Source of the DNA: Palsa-506 sp963707065
Lineage (GTDB): Bacteria; Actinomycetota; Actinomycetes; Streptosporangiales; Streptosporangiaceae
Reading direction: 5' to 3'
NCBI GenBank assembly: GCA_963707065.1
Contig: CAVPPJ010000042.1
Location: 186,001-250,000, forward strand
DNA length: 64,000 bases
The translations under genes were made by a program, and so were the position numbers. Under the pieces are notes generated by a model. The model worked only from the letters and a program-made list of their open reading frames with translations. It did no database searches and was not told where the DNA came from. Below, one piece after another: positions 43,100 through 53,285 of the stretch; position 1 is the first letter of the stretch; each line of letters starts with the position of its first letter.

Positions 43100-46000
43100 A
43101 TGCGGATCAGTGGCGTTACCTCCACCGACCTGTTCACCGGTTCAGTCGCGCACCCGCTTCAGCTGATCCGGGTGACCCTGGCCCACGCGGGCGCCGGCCT
43201 GATCCGCGACAGCGGCACGCCGGTTACCGTGCGGGTCGAAGGGCCGGGCGTCACCACCCCGGCGCCGGTCAGCGTCCCGGTGCCGGAGCCGGGCGCGGAG
43301 CGGACCGCCGAGGTCGGCGTCGCGGTCGCCGCGCCGCATGCCGCGGGCGCCACGCTGCGGGTCACCGCAATCGCCGAGACCGCCGGGACCGGCCGGGCCG
43401 CCGGGAACGGGGCCGGGACCGCGGCCCGCGCGGAACTCGGCGCCGAGATCACCGTCGCCGAGACCGGCTGGACCATGTGGATGGTGAGTCACTTCCACTA
43501 CGACCCGGTCTGGTGGAACACCCAGGGCCAGTTTGCCGAGTCCCGGCTGGTGATGCCGGATGCCGACGGCCGGCTGCCGGATGTGCGGACCGCGTTCGAG
43601 CTGGTCCGGCTGCACCTGGCGGAAGCCAGGCGGGATCCGGACTACAAGTTCGTGCTGGCCGAGATCGACTACCTCAAGCCGCACTTCGACGCGCACCCGG
43701 AAGATCGCGCGGATCTGCTCGCCTTCATCGCGAGCGGCCGGATCGAGCTCGTCGGCGGCAGCTATAACGAGCCGAACACCAACCTGACCTCGGCCGAGTC
43801 CACCATCCGCAACGCGGTCTACGGGCTCGGCTACCAGCGTGACGTGCTCGGGGCGCAGCCCACGACGGCCTGGATGCTGGACGCTTTCGGCCACGATCCC
43901 GGCTATCCGGGGATCATGGCGGCGGCCGGCCTGGCCGAGTCCGGCTGGGCCAGGGGGCCGTTCCACCAGTGGGGGCCGAACCGGACCGTCGGCGACAACA
44001 CCCGGATGCAGTTCGCCAGCGAGTTCGAGTGGATATCGCCGGATGGCGGCGGCCTGCTGACCGCCTACATGCCGAACCACTACGGTGCGGGCTGGGTCAC
44101 CCATGAGCAGCCCGACCTGGCCGCCGCGGAACAAGCCGCCTACGAGCAGTTCGCGCTGCTCGCGCCGGTGGCGGCGACCCGCAACGTGCTGCTGCCGGTC
44201 GGCGCCGACCACGTGATCCCGTCCCGCTGGGCGGCGGCGATCCACCGGGACTGGAACGCCCGCTATGTCTGGCCCAGGTTCGTGACCGCGGTGCCGGGCG
44301 AGTTCTTCGCCGCGGTGCGCGAGGATGCCGGGCGCCGTGACGTGTGGATCACGCCGCAGACCAGGGACATGAACCCGGTGTATCCCGGCAAGGACGTTTC
44401 CTACATCGATACCAAGCAGGGCCAGCGGGCCGCGGAGATCGCGGTCGAGGACGGCGAGCGGCTCGCCACCCTGGCCTGGCTGGCGGGCGCGGACTACCCG
44501 GCCGACGGGCTGGACAAGGCCTGGCGGCAGCTGATCTTCGGCGCGCATCACGACGCGATTACCGGCACTGAGGGCGACCAGGTCTACCTGGACCTGCTGG
44601 CCGGCTGGCGCGAAGCGCACGAGCGGGGCGCCGCCGCCCGCGACGGCGCCGCGGGCTACCTGGCCGGCCTGGCCCGCACGGCGGTCAGCGATGGCGCCGC
44701 GGCGGACCGGGCCATCGTCGTGTTCAACACGATGTCAGCCGCCCGGCCGGGCCTGGCCAGGATCACCCTGGATTTCGCCCGGCCCGGTACCGAGTGGATC
44801 TGCCTGGCCGGCCAGGACGGTGCCGAGATCGCGTTCCTGGCCGAGGGCGTCCGCCGGCACGGCGACGGGTCGCTGGCCGGGCTCACGCTGACCTTCCGGG
44901 CGGACAGCGTGCCCGCGCTGGGCTACCGGACCTACTGGGTTACCGCCGCCGCGGCCCCGGCGGCCCCGGCCGGCTGGATTCCGGCCGGCGGCCAGGTGAT
45001 CGAGAACGAGGCATTCCTGGTCGAGGCCGACCCCGCGCGCGGCGGCACGCTGAGCCGGATCACCGACAAGCGCTCGGGCCGGGAACTGATCACCGGCCAG
45101 GCCAACGAACTGGTGATCCAGGAGGAATACGACTACCACCCGAAGTGGAACGAGGGCCCGTGGCTGCTCACGCCGAAAGGCCCGGGCACCGGCTCGGCCG
45201 GCCGGCCGGCCCGGGTGCGGGCCGAGCGCTCCCCCATCGGCACCAGGCTCGTCGCCGAGCTGGACCTGCGCGGGCTGCGCATTACCGCCGAGACGCTGCT
45301 GTGGGACGGCGCCAGCCGGATCGAGTTCCGCACCCACGCGGACGGCTCGATCGGCAGCGACCGGCTGCTCCGGGTCCGCTTCCCGGCCGTGGTCCCCGGC
45401 GCCCTGCCCGTCTACCAGAGCGCGCTGTCGGCGGTCGGCCGGCCGTTCGGCAGCACCGATGCCGACGTGGCCGAGCACTGGTACACGCTCGACAACCCGG
45501 CGCACGAGTGGTTCGGCCTCAGCTCCGCGGCCAGGGTCTCGCTGACCGGGCCCGCCGGGGAGCGGCAGACCCGCGCGATCGGCGTCGCCGAGGTGGTTTG
45601 CCCGATGATCACGAACGGATCCAGGGTGGCGATCCGCACCCTGCTGGTGGCACTGGCCAGGCAGGGAGTCACGGCGACCTGCTCGCGGCCGGACGGCCCG
45701 AGATACGGCTCGATCGACCTGGACTCGAACCTGCCCGACGTCCGCATCGCACTCGGCGGCCCGGCGCAGAACCCGTTCACCGCCGAGGTGCTCGCCGCGG
45801 CCGGCCCGGCCGCCGGCCGGGAACTGGCCGCTCAGCTCAGCGCGCACGGCGCGGCCCGGCTCTGGGTGCCGGCCGCGGTCAGCCGGGAGCAGGCATTCCG
45901 GCCAGGAGCTGACCTCCGCGGTGCCCGTGACCTGCCCGTGCTCATCGTGGCCGGCGACGACCTGGCCGCCGCCATCGGCGCGGTCACCGCGGACCTGGCG

Positions 46001-47745
46001 GACGCCGTGATCGAGTCACCCGGGCCGGCCGGCGACGAGGCAGGCAGCCCCGCCTGCCCGCCGGTCCCTGATCTGGCCGGCCATTCGGTGGCGCTGCTCA
46101 ACCGGGGTACGCCGAGCAGCCTGGTGACGCCGGACGGCACGCTGAACATCGCCCTGATGCGCTCCTGCAGCGGCTGGCCATGCGGCGTCTGGATCGACGG
46201 GGACGCGCGGACCGTGCCGGACGGCACCAGCTTCGCCTGGCAGCACTGGAGCCACACGTTCGAGTACGCGCTCACCGCCGGGCCGGGTGACTGGCGGACC
46301 GCCGGATTCCCGCTGGCGGGCCTGGACTACAACCGCGATCTGCTGGCGGTGGAGACCAGCCTGCACGACGGCCCGCTGCCGCCGTCCGCGAGCCTGGTCT
46401 CCGTCGAGCCGGCCACGGCCGTGCTTTCCGCGCTCAAGCCGCGCGGGAACCCGCTCGCGTCCGGCCGCCCGGGCACGCCGAGCCGGGCGGACGGGGTGAC
46501 GCTGCGGCTGCGGGACGTGTCCGGGCGGGCGGGCCCGTCCGCCGCGCGGGTGCGCCTGTTGCCCGGGCTGACCGGGGCGAGCCGGACCGGCCCGGTCGAG
46601 GAGGCCGGCGGCGAGCCGCTGCCAGTGCGCAATGGAGTGCTGGCCGCGGACCTGCCAGCCGCCGGCACGGTGACCCTGGCGCTGGCTACCGGCCCCTGGC
46701 TGGCCGGGCGCGCGGCGCCGCGTGCGCCGGGACTGCGGCGCCCGGGACTGCGCCGCCCGGGACTGCGCCGCCCGGGACTGCGGCGGCGGTGGCGGAACGT
46801 GCGGCGGCGGCGCCGCCAGAGCCCGCCCAGCCGGTGTACACCCGCTACTGGCTGCACGGCAAGGGACCGGCACCGGCCGGGAACCTGCCGGTGGCCGTGC
46901 ACCTGTCTGCCGGGCTCGTTTCCGGCCGGGGCGCATCGGCGGACCAGGGCACTGACCCTGACCAGGGCACCGGGGCTGACGGGGACCCCGGGACGGGCCG
47001 CGGCGCCCGGATCGCGCTGGCCGGGCCGGGCGGCGAGCCCGGCGCCCTGCGGCTGACCGTCGCCTGCGGCCCGGAACCCGCAGCCGGCTCGGTGGAACTC
47101 GACATCCCGGCCCAGCTCGAGGCCAGCCCGGCCGGGCCGCTGCGCTACGACCTGCCGGCTCGCGGTCATGCCCGCTGGGAGCTGCGGGTACGGGCGCGGC
47201 CGGGGGCCGCGGCCGGACGGTACTTCCTCGCGGCCCGGATCTCCGGCGGGGCCGGCCAGGTCCTGGAGGACGCCGCGCTCATCACCGTCGGCGAGCCCGC
47301 CATGCCATCGGCTGACCAGCGCGGCGATGAGTTCATCGAGCGCTATTTCGCTGACGAGCAGGCCACCGCCGCGGAGCTGGAGATCACCGTGGCATCCCGC
47401 GAGCTGGTGCTGCGGCCCGGCGGTCACGGCGAGGTCGCCGTCCGGCTGGCCAACCGGACCGCGGCCGGGCTGCGGGGCGAGGCGCAGCTGGTCTCCCCCG
47501 TCGGCAGCTGGCACGCAACGCGGCCATGGACCCGCGGTTTCGCCGTCGGCCCGGGCGAGGACGTCACGCTGCGCTATACGGTGACCGCCGCCGCGAGCGC
47601 GCGGCCCGGCGAGGCATGGTGGGTGCTGATCAAGGTGATGTACTTCGGCCGGACCCGCTACACCGAGGCCATCGCCTGCTCCATCGCCGACCGCCCGCCT
47701 GGTGAGACACTTGAGGTCCTGGCATCAACCTCAGAAAGACCATGA
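43100..47745 (+). CDS. GH38 alpha-mannosidase, unusually long (one frame change near 46720)
   Basis: Joined length about 1,548 residues. The catalytic GH38 domain starts after a 120-residue N-terminal domain: VSHFHYDPVWW binds zinc, AWMLDAFGHDPG holds the nucleophile Asp, and FGAHHDAITGT the second zinc His pair. GH38 C-terminal domains follow, then a PGT-rich linker from a 15-bp repeat, and a final part with two Ig-like (NEW3-type) domains. The last part reads in another frame from before the repeat, so about one base is missing near 46715-46726. No signal peptide, so cytoplasmic. It ends in an ATGA overlap with the regulator gene. Confidence 0.85.
46727..46786 (+). repeat. 15-bp tandem repeat, four copies, in the mannosidase linker
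   Basis: CCGGGACTGCG(G/C)CG(C/G) is repeated four times. In the frame of the C-terminal part it encodes PGTA(A/P) units, a plausible flexible linker; in the other frame it would encode Arg-Pro-Gly-Leu repeats. Confidence 0.85.
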
Positions 47746-50387
47746 CGACCGATATCGCGACCCGCATAGGCAATCTCCCCGCGGAGCCGAACAGTTTCGT
47801 CGGCCGCGAGCGGGATCTGGCGGAGCTTGCCCTGCTGCTCGGCGAGGTCCGCGCGCTGACCCTCTGCGGGCCGGGCGGCATTGGCAAGACCCGGCTGGCA
47901 CTCCGGCTGGCCGCCGAGCTCGTGCCGGGCTTTCCGGACGGGGCGTGGCTGGTGGAACTCGGCGACAGCACCGATCCTGCCCTTGTCCCGCTGCGGGTCG
48001 CCGCCGTGCTGGGGATCAGGGCGGAGCCCGGCAGGCCGCTCACCGACACGCTGGCTGATGCGCTCAGGCCGCGGCGCATGATACTGATCCTGGATACCTG
48101 CGAGCACCTGGTGGACGCCTGCGCCGCGCTGGTGCACGGGCTGCTGGCCGGCTGCCCGAAGCTGTGGCTGATCGCCACCAGCAGGGAGCCGCTCCGGGTC
48201 CGCGGCGAGACCGCATGGCGGGTACCGCCGCTCGCGCTGCCGGCCCACTACGGCGAGCTGTCCCAGCAGGACATGGCGCGGCACGATGCGATCCGGCTGT
48301 TCGCCGAGCGGGCGGCGGCGGTCCGGCCCGGTTTCACGCTCGACGCCGGCAACACCGCGGCGGTCGTCCGGCTGTGCCGGACGCTGGACGGGATCCCGCT
48401 GGCCATCGAGCTGGCCGCGGCCCGGGTGCGGGCGCTGTCGGTGGAGCAGATCGCCGGCCGGCTCGGTGACCGTTTCCAGCTGCTGGCCTCGGGTGACCGG
48501 ACCGCGCCGCCGCGCCAGCAGACGCTGCAGGCCGCCGTGGACTGGAGCTACGAGCTGCTTACCGGGCCCGAGCAGGCGCTGCTGCGCCGGCTGTCGGTCT
48601 TCTCCGGCTGGAACCTGGACATGGCCGAGCGGATCTGCGCCGGTGCCGAGGTCCCGGGGCCGGCGGTGCTCACCCTGCTGGCCGCGCTGATCGACAAGTC
48701 CCTGGTCACGCTGGACGGCGAGCTGGACGGCGCGGCCAGGTACCGGCTGCTTGACACCATCAGGGAGTACGCGGCCGGCTGGCTGGCCGACTCCGGGGAG
48801 GATGCCGCTGTCCGGGCCCGGTTCCGGGACTACCTGCTGGACCTGGTGGAATCGACCGCGGCCAAGGCATTCCTGCGCGGGGATCCGCCGTGGCCCGAGC
48901 GCGTCATCATGTACCGGCGCATCCACATCGAGCGGGTCAACCTCGCCGCCGCGCTCGCCGTGTCACTGGCCCGCGGCGAGGCCGAGGTGGGCCTGCGGCT
49001 CTGCTGCGCGCTGCGCAGCCCGTGGGTCGCTTACGGCGACGTGACCGAGGGCGCGGGCTGGTTCGACCGCTTCCTGGCGCTGGCCGGCCCGGTCCGGCCC
49101 GCTGTCCGGGCTCGGGCCCTGATGCTGCGCGCTGAGCTTGCCTTCGAGCTGCAGGACTACGCCGCGGTGACGCGGTGCGTGCACCGCGGCCTTGAGCTCG
49201 GCCAGCCTGCTGACGGGGCCGATGCCGCCACCGATGTTGCCGGGACGGGCCAGGCCGGCGGGCTCCGGCTGCTGGCGCTGGTCAGCCTGCGGGCAGGCCG
49301 TCATGACGAGGCGCTTTCCGGCGCCGCCGCGGCCATCGCCGCGGCCCGCGACGCTGGCGATGACTGGGAGGAAGGGCTGGCGCAGAGCACCAGGGCGGCG
49401 GTCCTGGCCCGGCTGGGCAGGCTCACTGATGCGCAGCGCGCCTACGAGACCGCCCTGGACGTGCTGCGGGATAACAACGGCTGGGGCGTGGCGCAGGCCC
49501 TGTACGGGTTCGGCACGCTGGCCAGGATGCGGCGCGATCACGCCGCCGCGCTGCGGCACTTCGGGGACGCGCTGGCGCTGTACCGTGCCATCGATGCCAG
49601 GCCGGAGATCGCCCGGTGCCTGGCCGGGGTCGGCTGGGTGGCGCTGTCCCAGGGCGATCTGGAGCTGGCCGGGTCCAGCCTGACCGAGAGCATCCAGCTG
49701 AGCCTGGCCACCGGGCAGCGGCTGCCGGTTGCCCGTGGCCTGGAGGCCCTGGGCGTGCTGGCGCTCGCGCAGGGTGACCCGGCCAGGGCGGTCCGGCTCG
49801 AAGGCGCCGGGATGGCGCTGCGCGAAGCGGCCGGCGCGGCCTCCGGCCCGTCGGCGAGTGCCCGGACCGGGGCCATGTTCGGGGCCGCGCGGGAGCAGCT
49901 CGGGGCGCCGGCGGCGGCCGCGCTGCTGGCCGAGGGCGCGGCGATGGGCCGGGACGAGGCCGTCAGGTACGGCACCGGGGCGGCGATCGCCACACCGCCG
50001 GGCGGCGCTCCGGACGGCACTGCGCCCGGTGGCGCCGCGGATGGTACTGCACCCGGCGGCGCTCCGGCTGGTACTGCGCCCGGAGGCGCGCCGGATGGCA
50101 TTGCGCCCGGTAGCGCGCCGGATGGTACTGCGCCGGGCGGTGCGGCGAGTTCCGCCGGGCGGCTCCCGCGGTCGGCTGGCGCCCGGTCGGTGCTGACCGT
50201 GCGTGAACACGAGATCGCCATCCTGGCCGCGCGCGGCCGCTCGAACAAGGCCATCGCCGATGAGCTCGTCATCAGCCCGTTGACCGTGGCGCGGCATGTG
50301 GCCAACATCTTCGCCAAGCTGGGTTTCAGGTCGCGGTCGCAGCTCGCCGGGTGGCTAGCCGATGAAGAGCCAGGCGCAGGAAGCTGA
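47742..50387 (+). CDS. Large STAND ATPase / LuxR-type transcriptional regulator
   Basis: An 881-residue regulator. An NB-ARC-like ATPase with Walker A GPGGIGKT (43-50) and Walker B LILDTCEHL is followed by a winged-helix/TPR region (AVDWSYELLTGPEQALLRRLSVF, then many helical repeats), a Gly/Ala/Pro linker of five nine-residue repeats, and a C-terminal LuxR HTH (LTVREHEIAILAARGRSNKAIADELVIS, then VARHVANIFAKLG). Such proteins integrate a signal through ATP-driven assembly. It overlaps the mannosidase gene by ATGA, so it is translated with it and may respond to mannoside breakdown. Confidence 0.9.
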   Translation: MTTDIATRIGNLPAEPNSFVGRERDLAELALLLGEVRALTLCGPGGIGKTRLALRLAAELVPGFPDGAWLVELGDSTDPALVPLRVAAVLGIRAEPGRPLTDTLADALRPRRMILILDTCEHLVDACAALVHGLLAGCPKLWLIATSREPLRVRGETAWRVPPLALPAHYGELSQQDMARHDAIRLFAERAAAVRPGFTLDAGNTAAVVRLCRTLDGIPLAIELAAARVRALSVEQIAGRLGDRFQLLASGDRTAPPRQQTLQAAVDWSYELLTGPEQALLRRLSVFSGWNLDMAERICAGAEVPGPAVLTLLAALIDKSLVTLDGELDGAARYRLLDTIREYAAGWLADSGEDAAVRARFRDYLLDLVESTAAKAFLRGDPPWPERVIMYRRIHIERVNLAAALAVSLARGEAEVGLRLCCALRSPWVAYGDVTEGAGWFDRFLALAGPVRPAVRARALMLRAELAFELQDYAAVTRCVHRGLELGQPADGADAATDVAGTGQAGGLRLLALVSLRAGRHDEALSGAAAAIAAARDAGDDWEEGLAQSTRAAVLARLGRLTDAQRAYETALDVLRDNNGWGVAQALYGFGTLARMRRDHAAALRHFGDALALYRAIDARPEIARCLAGVGWVALSQGDLELAGSSLTESIQLSLATGQRLPVARGLEALGVLALAQGDPARAVRLEGAGMALREAAGAASGPSASARTGAMFGAAREQLGAPAAAALLAEGAAMGRDEAVRYGTGAAIATPPGGAPDGTAPGGAADGTAPGGAPAGTAPGGAPDGIAPGSAPDGTAPGGAASSAGRLPRSAGARSVLTVREHEIAILAARGRSNKAIADELVISPLTVARHVANIFAKLGFRSRSQLAGWLADEEPGAGS
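50001..50135 (+). repeat. 27-bp tandem repeat, five copies, in the LuxR regulator linker
   Basis: Five copies of a 27-bp unit encode GGAPDGTAP-like nonapeptides between the TPR region and the HTH. Copies differ mainly at third positions. Confidence 0.85.
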
Positions 50388-50759
50388 TCCGGCGGCTTTC
50401 GCTCTGTTCGCCCGCTGCTGCCTACACATGGCCGGGTTAGCCGGCTGCATATGACAATGGCTAATTCTGCGCATGTGCATGGGCCGGTTAATCCCTAACG
50501 TCGTGATGTGCACTCCGGTGCACCGTCAGCTGCCAGCGAGCCGCGGCGTCGCGGCGGTACCGGACATCAGGAGGGGGATGGCCGGAACCGCGTGGCCCGC
50601 AGCACGTGGCACGCGACGCAGGGGCCAGGGCGCTGGCCGGGCCTGGTCTGCAACCTGGCCCGGCCAGCGCCCTGGCCTGCACCCTGGGCCAGGCCAGGGT
50701 TGCGGGCTCGCCGCGGCGCGGCCCCCCGATGTGCCAGCCCGCTGAGAGGGATCCGCGCC
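50388..50759. other. 372-bp intergenic region, no gene, structured
   Basis: No supported open frame. It contains GTGCAC-TCCG-GTGCAC (50508-50523), a small dyad, and a large hairpin region at 50623-50699. It must hold the promoter of the AMP-ligase-like gene. Confidence 0.6.
50623..50699 (+). other. 21-bp perfect inverted repeat with a competing second hairpin
   Basis: Arms 50623-50643 and 50657-50677 are exactly complementary over 21 bp with a 13-nt loop. The distal half of the right arm (50670-50679) can instead pair with 50690-50699 over 10 bp. The two hairpins exclude each other, as in attenuators. No T-tract follows. The structure ends 60 nt before ATG 50760. Confidence 0.6.
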
Positions 50760-51591
50760 ATGATGGCTGCCGAGTCACCGGTGCACGGCAGCGTGGTCAC
50801 TGAGCGGCTTCTCGGCATGGCGGCAGCGCGGGGCAGCCACCAGGCGCTGGCCGACGCCCGGGGAAACCGGGCATACTCCTACGCCAGGCTGGCCGCCGTG
50901 ATCGAAGCTGCCGCGTCCGGCCTGGCCGGCCGCGGCCTGCATCCGCGGGATGTCGTCGGCGTGCAGGTCCCCGATGCCGTCAGCTACGTGCTGGCCACGC
51001 ATGCGATCCGGGCCGCCGGCGGGGTGCCGTCGCCGGTCGCTGCCGGGCTGACCGTCGCCGGAGATCGCCGGGCAGCTCGCCGACTGCGGGGCGCGCATGC
51101 TGCTGACGGCGCCGCCGATGGCCGCCACTGCGCTGGCCGCGGCCGACCGTTCGTGGGTCCGCCAGGTGATCTCGTTCGGAGACGTGCCCGGCGCCATCTC
51201 GTTCGACGCGCTGATCCGGTCCGGAGCGCGGCAGCCGGTGAGCTGCCGCCGCAGCGACCCGGTTCTGCTGCCTTACCTGCGGCAGCCGGACGGCTCGCTG
51301 AGCCCGGTCGCGCTGACCCAGCAGGAACTGGCGGCTGAGCTGACCCGGCTTGCCGCCGCGACACAGATCGCCGGGCAGGATATGGTCATCACGGCGCCGC
51401 CCGCCGGCGACGGCAGGGCCTACTCGGTCGCGGTTGACCACGCGCTGCTCAGCGGGGCCACGGTGGTGGCATCGCCGGCCGGCGAACTGCTGGCCACCGC
51501 GGCCGCCTGGCGCGGCACCGTGGCTATCGCGCCCAGCCGCGAGGATATGGCGGCGAATCAGTCACTGCGCTTCCTCGCTGTCAGCTGCTGA
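50760..51591 (+). pseudogene. AMP-dependent ligase N-terminal fragment without P-loop, one frame change at about 51059
   Basis: The product resembles the N-terminal domain of acyl-CoA synthetases/4-coumarate-CoA ligases (LADARGNRAYSYARLAAVIEAAASGLAGRGLHPRDVVGVQ). The frame shifts at about 51059 by one extra G, after which LTVA continues as EIAGQLADCGARML. Where the ATP-binding SSGTTGxPKG should be, LRQPDGSLSP stands at the same spacing, and the protein stops at TGA 51589-51591, about 276 residues, lacking the rest of the AMP-binding core and the C-terminal domain. It should not be catalytic. Degenerate relic or regulatory pseudoenzyme. Confidence 0.65.
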
Positions 51592-52107
51592 CGCCCGCAG
51601 GTCCGGCGGGCGGTTCTCATACGGCGTGCTCAGCACGATCGTGGTGCGGGTGGACACGTTCGCCGCCGCGCGGATCTCCTGGAGCATGTCCTCCAGCGCG
51701 GCCGGCGAGGCGACCCGCACTTTCAGGATGTAGTTCTCCTCGCCGGCCACGCTGTGACAGGCCTCAATGGCGGTCAGGTGGGCGAGCCGCTCCGGGGCGT
51801 CGTCCGGCGAAGCCGGGTCGAAGGGCTTGATGGACACGAAGGCGGTCAGCGGCAGGCCGGCCTGCACCGGATCGACGAGCGCCGCGTAGCCCCTGATCAC
51901 GCCCAGCCGTTCGAGCCGGCGTACCCGCTGCTGGGCCGCAGACACCGACAGCCCGGTCTGCCTGGCGAGCTCGGTAAAGCTCATCCTGCCGTTGCTGGCC
52001 AGCAGGGCGATGATGCTGCGGTTGATCTCTTCCACCTCGCCAAGGTAGTCTCCCCGGTGCCATCCGGACTGGCCGAGATCAGGTTCCTGGCTGCCCGGCG
52101 GCGTCAC
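51562..52107 (-). CDS. Lrp/AsnC family transcriptional regulator
   Basis: A 181-residue regulator, HTH INRSIIALLASNGRMSFTELARQTGLSVSAAQQRVRRLERLGVIRG and a RAM domain from about residue 85 (TAFVSIKPFDPASP to SVAGEENYILKVRV). The start at ATG 52107 overlaps the acyl-CoA dehydrogenase stop as ATGA; the first 25 residues precede the usual HTH start and may be dispensable. Third gene of M24-acyl-CoA dehydrogenase-Lrp. Its 3' end overlaps the fragment gene by 30 nt. Confidence 0.9.
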   Translation of the reverse strand: MTPPGSQEPDLGQSGWHRGDYLGEVEEINRSIIALLASNGRMSFTELARQTGLSVSAAQQRVRRLERLGVIRGYAALVDPVQAGLPLTAFVSIKPFDPASPDDAPERLAHLTAIEACHSVAGEENYILKVRVASPAALEDMLQEIRAAANVSTRTTIVLSTPYENRPPDLRASAADSEEAQ

Positions 52108-53285
52108 TTCGCCGGCCGCCCGGTGCCACCGGCCAGCGCTCGCCCGATCACCATCCGCTGAATCTGGTTGGTTCCCTCGACGATCTGCAGCGCCTTCGCC
52201 TCGCGCAGGTAGCGCTCGGCTGGGAAGTCCTCCACGTAGCCGTATCCGCCGAGTACCTGCACGGCATCGGTCGTCACCCGCATGGCCGCGTCGCTGGCGA
52301 AGAGCTTGGCCATCGCGGCCTGCGGGCCGTAAGGCAGCCCGGCATCCTTACGCCGGGCGGCTGCCAGGTAGAGGGCGCGGGCTGCCTCGACGGCCGTGGC
52401 CATGTCGGCGAGCAGGAAGGAAATGCCCTGGAAATCGATGATGGGCCGGCCGAACTGGCGGCGCTCGCGCGCGTAACCTACCGCGGCGTCCAGCGCGGCC
52501 TGGGCCAGGCCGGTGGCGCAGGCCGCGATGCCGAGGCGCCCGGCGTCCAGCGCGGCGAGCGCGATGCCGAAGCCATGACCTTCCTCGCCCACCAGGTGGC
52601 TGGCAGGCAGCCGGGCCGATTCGAAGATCATCTGCGCGGTCACCGACGCCCGCATGCCCATCTTGTGCTCGGCCGCGGCCGCCGATACCCCCGGCGTATC
52701 CGCAGGCACGTGCAGGCAGCTGATGCCGCGGGCCGCGCCGGGGGCGTCGGGCTGACCGGATGTCCGGGCGAACAGCGTGTAGAAGTCGGCCTGCCCGGCG
52801 TGCGAGATCCACGCCTTCACGCCGTCGATCACGTAGTCCCCGCCGTCGGCCACCGCGCGGGTGCCGAGTGCCGCGGCGTCCGAGCCGCTCTGCGGCTCGG
52901 ACAGGCAGTACGCGCCGAGCAGGCCGCCGCCGACCATGGCCGGCAGCCATCGTTCCTGCTGCTCGCGGGAGCCGGCCACGGCCAGCGGGAAGCAGGTCAG
53001 GGTGTGCACGCTCAGCCCGAGCCCGACGGTCAGCCAGCTGGCTGCCAGTTCCTCGACGACCTGCAGGTACACCTCGTAGGGCTGCCCGCCGCCGCCCAGC
53101 CGTTCGGGGAAGGGCAGTCCGAGCAGGCCCGCCGCGCCCAGCAGCCGGAACTGCTCGCGCGGGAAAATCCCGTCGCGCTCGGCCGCCGCGGCCACCGGGC
53201 GCAGCTCCCTGTCGGCCAGCTCGGCGGCGAGCTCGAAGAGCCCTTTTGTCTGCTCGTCGGCGAAAACCCGGTGCTGCAGTCCCAT
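52104..53285 (-). CDS. Acyl-CoA dehydrogenase
   Basis: A 393-residue flavoprotein of normal length. CLSEPQSGSDAAAL binds FAD and substrate, YERRQFGRPIIDFQGI-type motif is YARERRQFGRPIIDFQGI, and VLGGYGYVEDFPAERYLREAKALQIVEGTNQIQR near the C terminus carries the catalytic Glu region (IVEGT). It oxidises an acyl-CoA at the alpha-beta position. Coupled upstream to an M24 peptidase (TAATG) and downstream to an Lrp regulator, suggesting catabolism of an amino-acid-derived acyl-CoA. Confidence 0.93.
   Translation of the reverse strand: MGLQHRVFADEQTKGLFELAAELADRELRPVAAAAERDGIFPREQFRLLGAAGLLGLPFPERLGGGGQPYEVYLQVVEELAASWLTVGLGLSVHTLTCFPLAVAGSREQQERWLPAMVGGGLLGAYCLSEPQSGSDAAALGTRAVADGGDYVIDGVKAWISHAGQADFYTLFARTSGQPDAPGAARGISCLHVPADTPGVSAAAAEHKMGMRASVTAQMIFESARLPASHLVGEEGHGFGIALAALDAGRLGIAACATGLAQAALDAAVGYARERRQFGRPIIDFQGISFLLADMATAVEAARALYLAAARRKDAGLPYGPQAAMAKLFASDAAMRVTTDAVQVLGGYGYVEDFPAERYLREAKALQIVEGTNQIQRMVIGRALAGGTGRPAK

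Noticed and set aside
43142..44620. 492-residue reverse open frame within the mannosidase gene
   Set aside because: The forward strand carries the GH38 catalytic motifs; the reverse frame has no domain.
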